This document shows positions 41,181 through 43,142 of a DNA stretch of 43,142 nucleotides, in pieces. The notes below the pieces were generated by a model. The model ran no database searches. It had not been told where the DNA came from and saw nothing but the letters and a program-made list of their open reading frames with translations. Every line of letters starts with the position of its first letter. Position 1 is the stretch's first letter. Location: positions 1 to 43,142 of the forward strand of contig JADGFA010000037.1 of NCBI GenBank assembly GCA_016744065.1, written 5' to 3'. The stretch comes from Gammaproteobacteria bacterium. GTDB lineage: Bacteria > Pseudomonadota > Gammaproteobacteria > SZUA-229. A program made the position numbers and the translations under genes.

Positions 41181-42947
41181 TCAGCTATCTAAAGAACTGG
41201 CCAGTGCTACAAGCTGTATAAATTCACTCCGATAACCAGAGGCATCATCACCTTTAGATTTTTTAGCCAGCTCAAGAATATCATTATAACTAAAATCGCG
41301 CAGATATTTTCCGCCTCTTAACTGTTGAGCAAAAGCCGCTACCGATGCTGAAAACTTAAAGTTATTACTTGTCTGATTAATGTTTTTTATAACTTCGTGT
41401 CTAAATATGGGTTTTTCTATCAACTGACTCGCAGATTTATTACTAGCTTTATATCTAAGTCGAAGAAATGCAAGCTCATTATTATGCTTGTCCGTATCAA
41501 TGGATACAGGATTAGCGTATCGATTATTGTCAATTTGCTTCACGACACTATCGGTAAAAGTTACCTCATATAAAGCCGTTACCGTATGATTTTCACCTAT
41601 ATCACCCGCATCAACTTTATCATTATTAAAATCTTCCTGTTTTAATGCTCTGTTTTCATAACCAATTAAACGATACTCCGAAACCTGCTCCGGGTTAAAC
41701 TCAATTTGAATTTTTACATCATTGGCAACCGTATTAAGCGTTGAGTTCATTTCTTCAACCAGTACTTTCCTGGCCTCATTTAAATTATCAATATAACTAT
41801 AGTTTCCATTACCTGCATCGGCTAACTGTTCCATTAAATGATCATTATAATTACCACGACCAAAACCCAGGGTTGTTAGTGACACGCCCGTTTTACGTTT
41901 TTCTTCAACGATCTGTTTTAAGGCTGAAAAGTCAGTAACGCCCACATTAAAATCACCATCAGTTGCCAGAATAATACGATTCACCCCGTCTTTAATGAAT
42001 GATTGCTGTGCCATCTGATAAGCCAGCTTTATTCCACTGGCACCATTCGTTGAACCACCAGCCGTTAATTTATCCAGTGCCATTGATATTTCAAGTGTCT
42101 GATCGCCTTTCGTCGGTTTTAAAACAACGCCTGTAGACCCTGCATATGTCACGATTGAAATACGATCATTTTCATTCAGATTTTTTACCAGTAACTTTAA
42201 ACCTGATTTAAGTAATTGTATTTTATCGCGGCTGTGCATTGAACCAGAAACGTCAACCAGAAAAACCAGGTTACCTGGTGGACGTTGTTCATTATGTGAT
42301 TGATAGGCCTGCAAACCAATATGAACTAAATGACTGTGTTTATTCCACGGTGTAGGCGCAATTTCAGTATTAATTGTAAATGGCTGGTTTTTATTTTCAG
42401 GGTATATGTAATTGTAATTAAAATAATTAATTAATTCTTCAGCACGAACCGCATCTCTCCGGGGTAATTGTCCCTGATTTAGAAACCGCCTTACATTAGA
42501 ATAAGCCCCCGTATCTACATCAACACTAAATGTTGAAACTGGATGATCACTGGATTTGAAAATTTCACTGTCTGTAAAATGCTTATATTTTTCATTGTTT
42601 TCTTCTACAGCATAAACCATATTATCCTGATAAAAAGCAGGCGCATACGGCATATGCGCCATAACACGGGTATCTGCACTCCCAGCTACCATGGTTTTTT
42701 CATATTTGGCTTTCCTTTCTACTGATGATATTAATGGCTTAACCCTATCAGGGCTAACTAATGCAATTTCATTCTCGTGACCTGACTGGATGTGTTTATT
42801 TTTATGCTGTTGCTGTATCAATTCTGGTTTTGTCTGTTGTAGAGATGCGCCATCTGCTTCACTGGTTTCAACGGAACCGCATGCAGATAACAGGGCACTG
42901 CTTATGCAGACTAATGATAGTGAGACAGGGGTAATTAGATGATTCAT
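41181..42947 (-). CDS. VWA-domain lipoprotein (YfbK-like)
   Basis: This 588-residue lipoprotein has a signal ending in LSAC (Cys23), a low-complexity Gln/His linker, a YfbK N-terminal domain (about 130-215, HPVSTFSVDVDTGAYSNVRRFL), a VWA domain with the MIDAS motif DVSGS at 232-236 (plus TDGDFNVG), and a DUF3520-like C-terminal domain ending SGYRSEFIQLVALA. It probably binds a metal-coordinated partner at the outer membrane. It heads the cluster that continues with the ECF sigma gene after 41 bases. An AAGGAG site precedes the ATG on the minus strand. Confidence 0.9.
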   Translation of the reverse strand: MNHLITPVSLSLVCISSALLSACGSVETSEADGASLQQTKPELIQQQHKNKHIQSGHENEIALVSPDRVKPLISSVERKAKYEKTMVAGSADTRVMAHMPYAPAFYQDNMVYAVEENNEKYKHFTDSEIFKSSDHPVSTFSVDVDTGAYSNVRRFLNQGQLPRRDAVRAEELINYFNYNYIYPENKNQPFTINTEIAPTPWNKHSHLVHIGLQAYQSHNEQRPPGNLVFLVDVSGSMHSRDKIQLLKSGLKLLVKNLNENDRISIVTYAGSTGVVLKPTKGDQTLEISMALDKLTAGGSTNGASGIKLAYQMAQQSFIKDGVNRIILATDGDFNVGVTDFSALKQIVEEKRKTGVSLTTLGFGRGNYNDHLMEQLADAGNGNYSYIDNLNEARKVLVEEMNSTLNTVANDVKIQIEFNPEQVSEYRLIGYENRALKQEDFNNDKVDAGDIGENHTVTALYEVTFTDSVVKQIDNNRYANPVSIDTDKHNNELAFLRLRYKASNKSASQLIEKPIFRHEVIKNINQTSNNFKFSASVAAFAQQLRGGKYLRDFSYNDILELAKKSKGDDASGYRSEFIQLVALASSLDS

Positions 42948-43142
42948 TGTAAACTCCTTAATTAATTTAAAGCTATAAACGTAAGGGGGTTAACAATGGG
43001 GTTAAAATAATTAATTTTTTATTCTGTACTTTAGATATTACCTGGAGGAAACGTTTCTAACATCCCGCCACATTCAACCTACAAGTGCACCACTAGCTAT
43101 CCTAAATGTTTCGTAGGGTGTTTGGTAATTTAAACATTTTCT
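42948..43142 (-). promoter_or_regulatory. Upstream region of the VWA/sigma cluster with GAAACGTTTC palindrome
   Basis: AAGGAG lies about 7 bases before the VWA ATG. A perfect 10-bp palindrome GAAACGTTTC is at 43048-43057, about 100 bases upstream of the start. ECF -35 elements often contain GAAC or GAAAC, so self-regulation by the cluster's sigma factor is possible, but no matching -10 can be assigned with confidence. Confidence 0.35.

Noticed and set aside
1..43142. CRISPR array, rRNA operon or intact prophage
   Set aside because: No regularly spaced identical repeats, no rRNA sequence and no phage structural genes were seen on either strand.

Overview
The window looks like a chromosomal segment of a low-GC gammaproteobacterium. 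The gene order TPR lipoprotein-lolB-ispE-tRNA-Gln-prs-rplY-pth-ychF on the minus strand, diverging from hemA-prfA-prmC on the plus strand, is the usual gammaproteobacterial one. fabA-fabB, srkA, rnd, a long-form prc and a VPLPA-type CTERM protein fit the same assignment. I cannot name the genus from sequence alone.

Layout. 1-2.8 kb is accessory: a secreted-looking protein of unknown function, an unknown protein with a weak ADP-ribosyltransferase-like start, and a probable DNA/RNA non-specific endonuclease. 2.8-11.1 kb is the core block read leftward (DUF3817, tRNA-Met, ychF, pth, rplY, prs, tRNA-Gln, ispE, lolB, TPR lipoprotein). 11.6-16.8 kb is the core block read rightward (hemA, prfA, prmC, an HMA-like small protein, moeB, a JAMM peptidase). 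A CTERM-anchored protein follows.

17.9-22.0 kb is the notable region: a cluster of integron attC sites and gene cassettes with no intact integron integrase (a CALIN). All cassettes read leftward. In that direction they are (1) a RelE/HigB-like toxin with an Xre antitoxin, (2) a DUF2778/Tlde1-like L,D-transpeptidase-fold protein with an exported partner one base downstream, most simply an effector-immunity pair, (3) a KTSC-domain gene truncated by an insertion, and (4) a 100-residue orphan. Two insertions interrupt the array. One is a REP-associated tyrosine transposase (RAYT) element with short inverted ends. The other is a ~310-bp piece holding only the N-terminal domain of a large integron-type tyrosine recombinase, which ends in the same 9-bp motif as the RAYT element.

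22.0-43.1 kb returns to ordinary genes: an outer-membrane barrel, prc, glyoxalase I, a membrane diguanylate cyclase, rnd-DUF3549, a LexA-type autopeptidase without a DNA-binding domain, two tandem HDOD regulators, DUF4426, fabA-fabB, srkA, a BamE-like periplasmic protein, a PLP-dependent deaminase/desulfhydrase, and a leftward cluster of VWA lipoprotein, ECF sigma factor, anti-sigma-like membrane protein and FecR-domain protein that looks like one envelope-signalling unit.

No CRISPR array, rRNA operon or complete prophage is visible.
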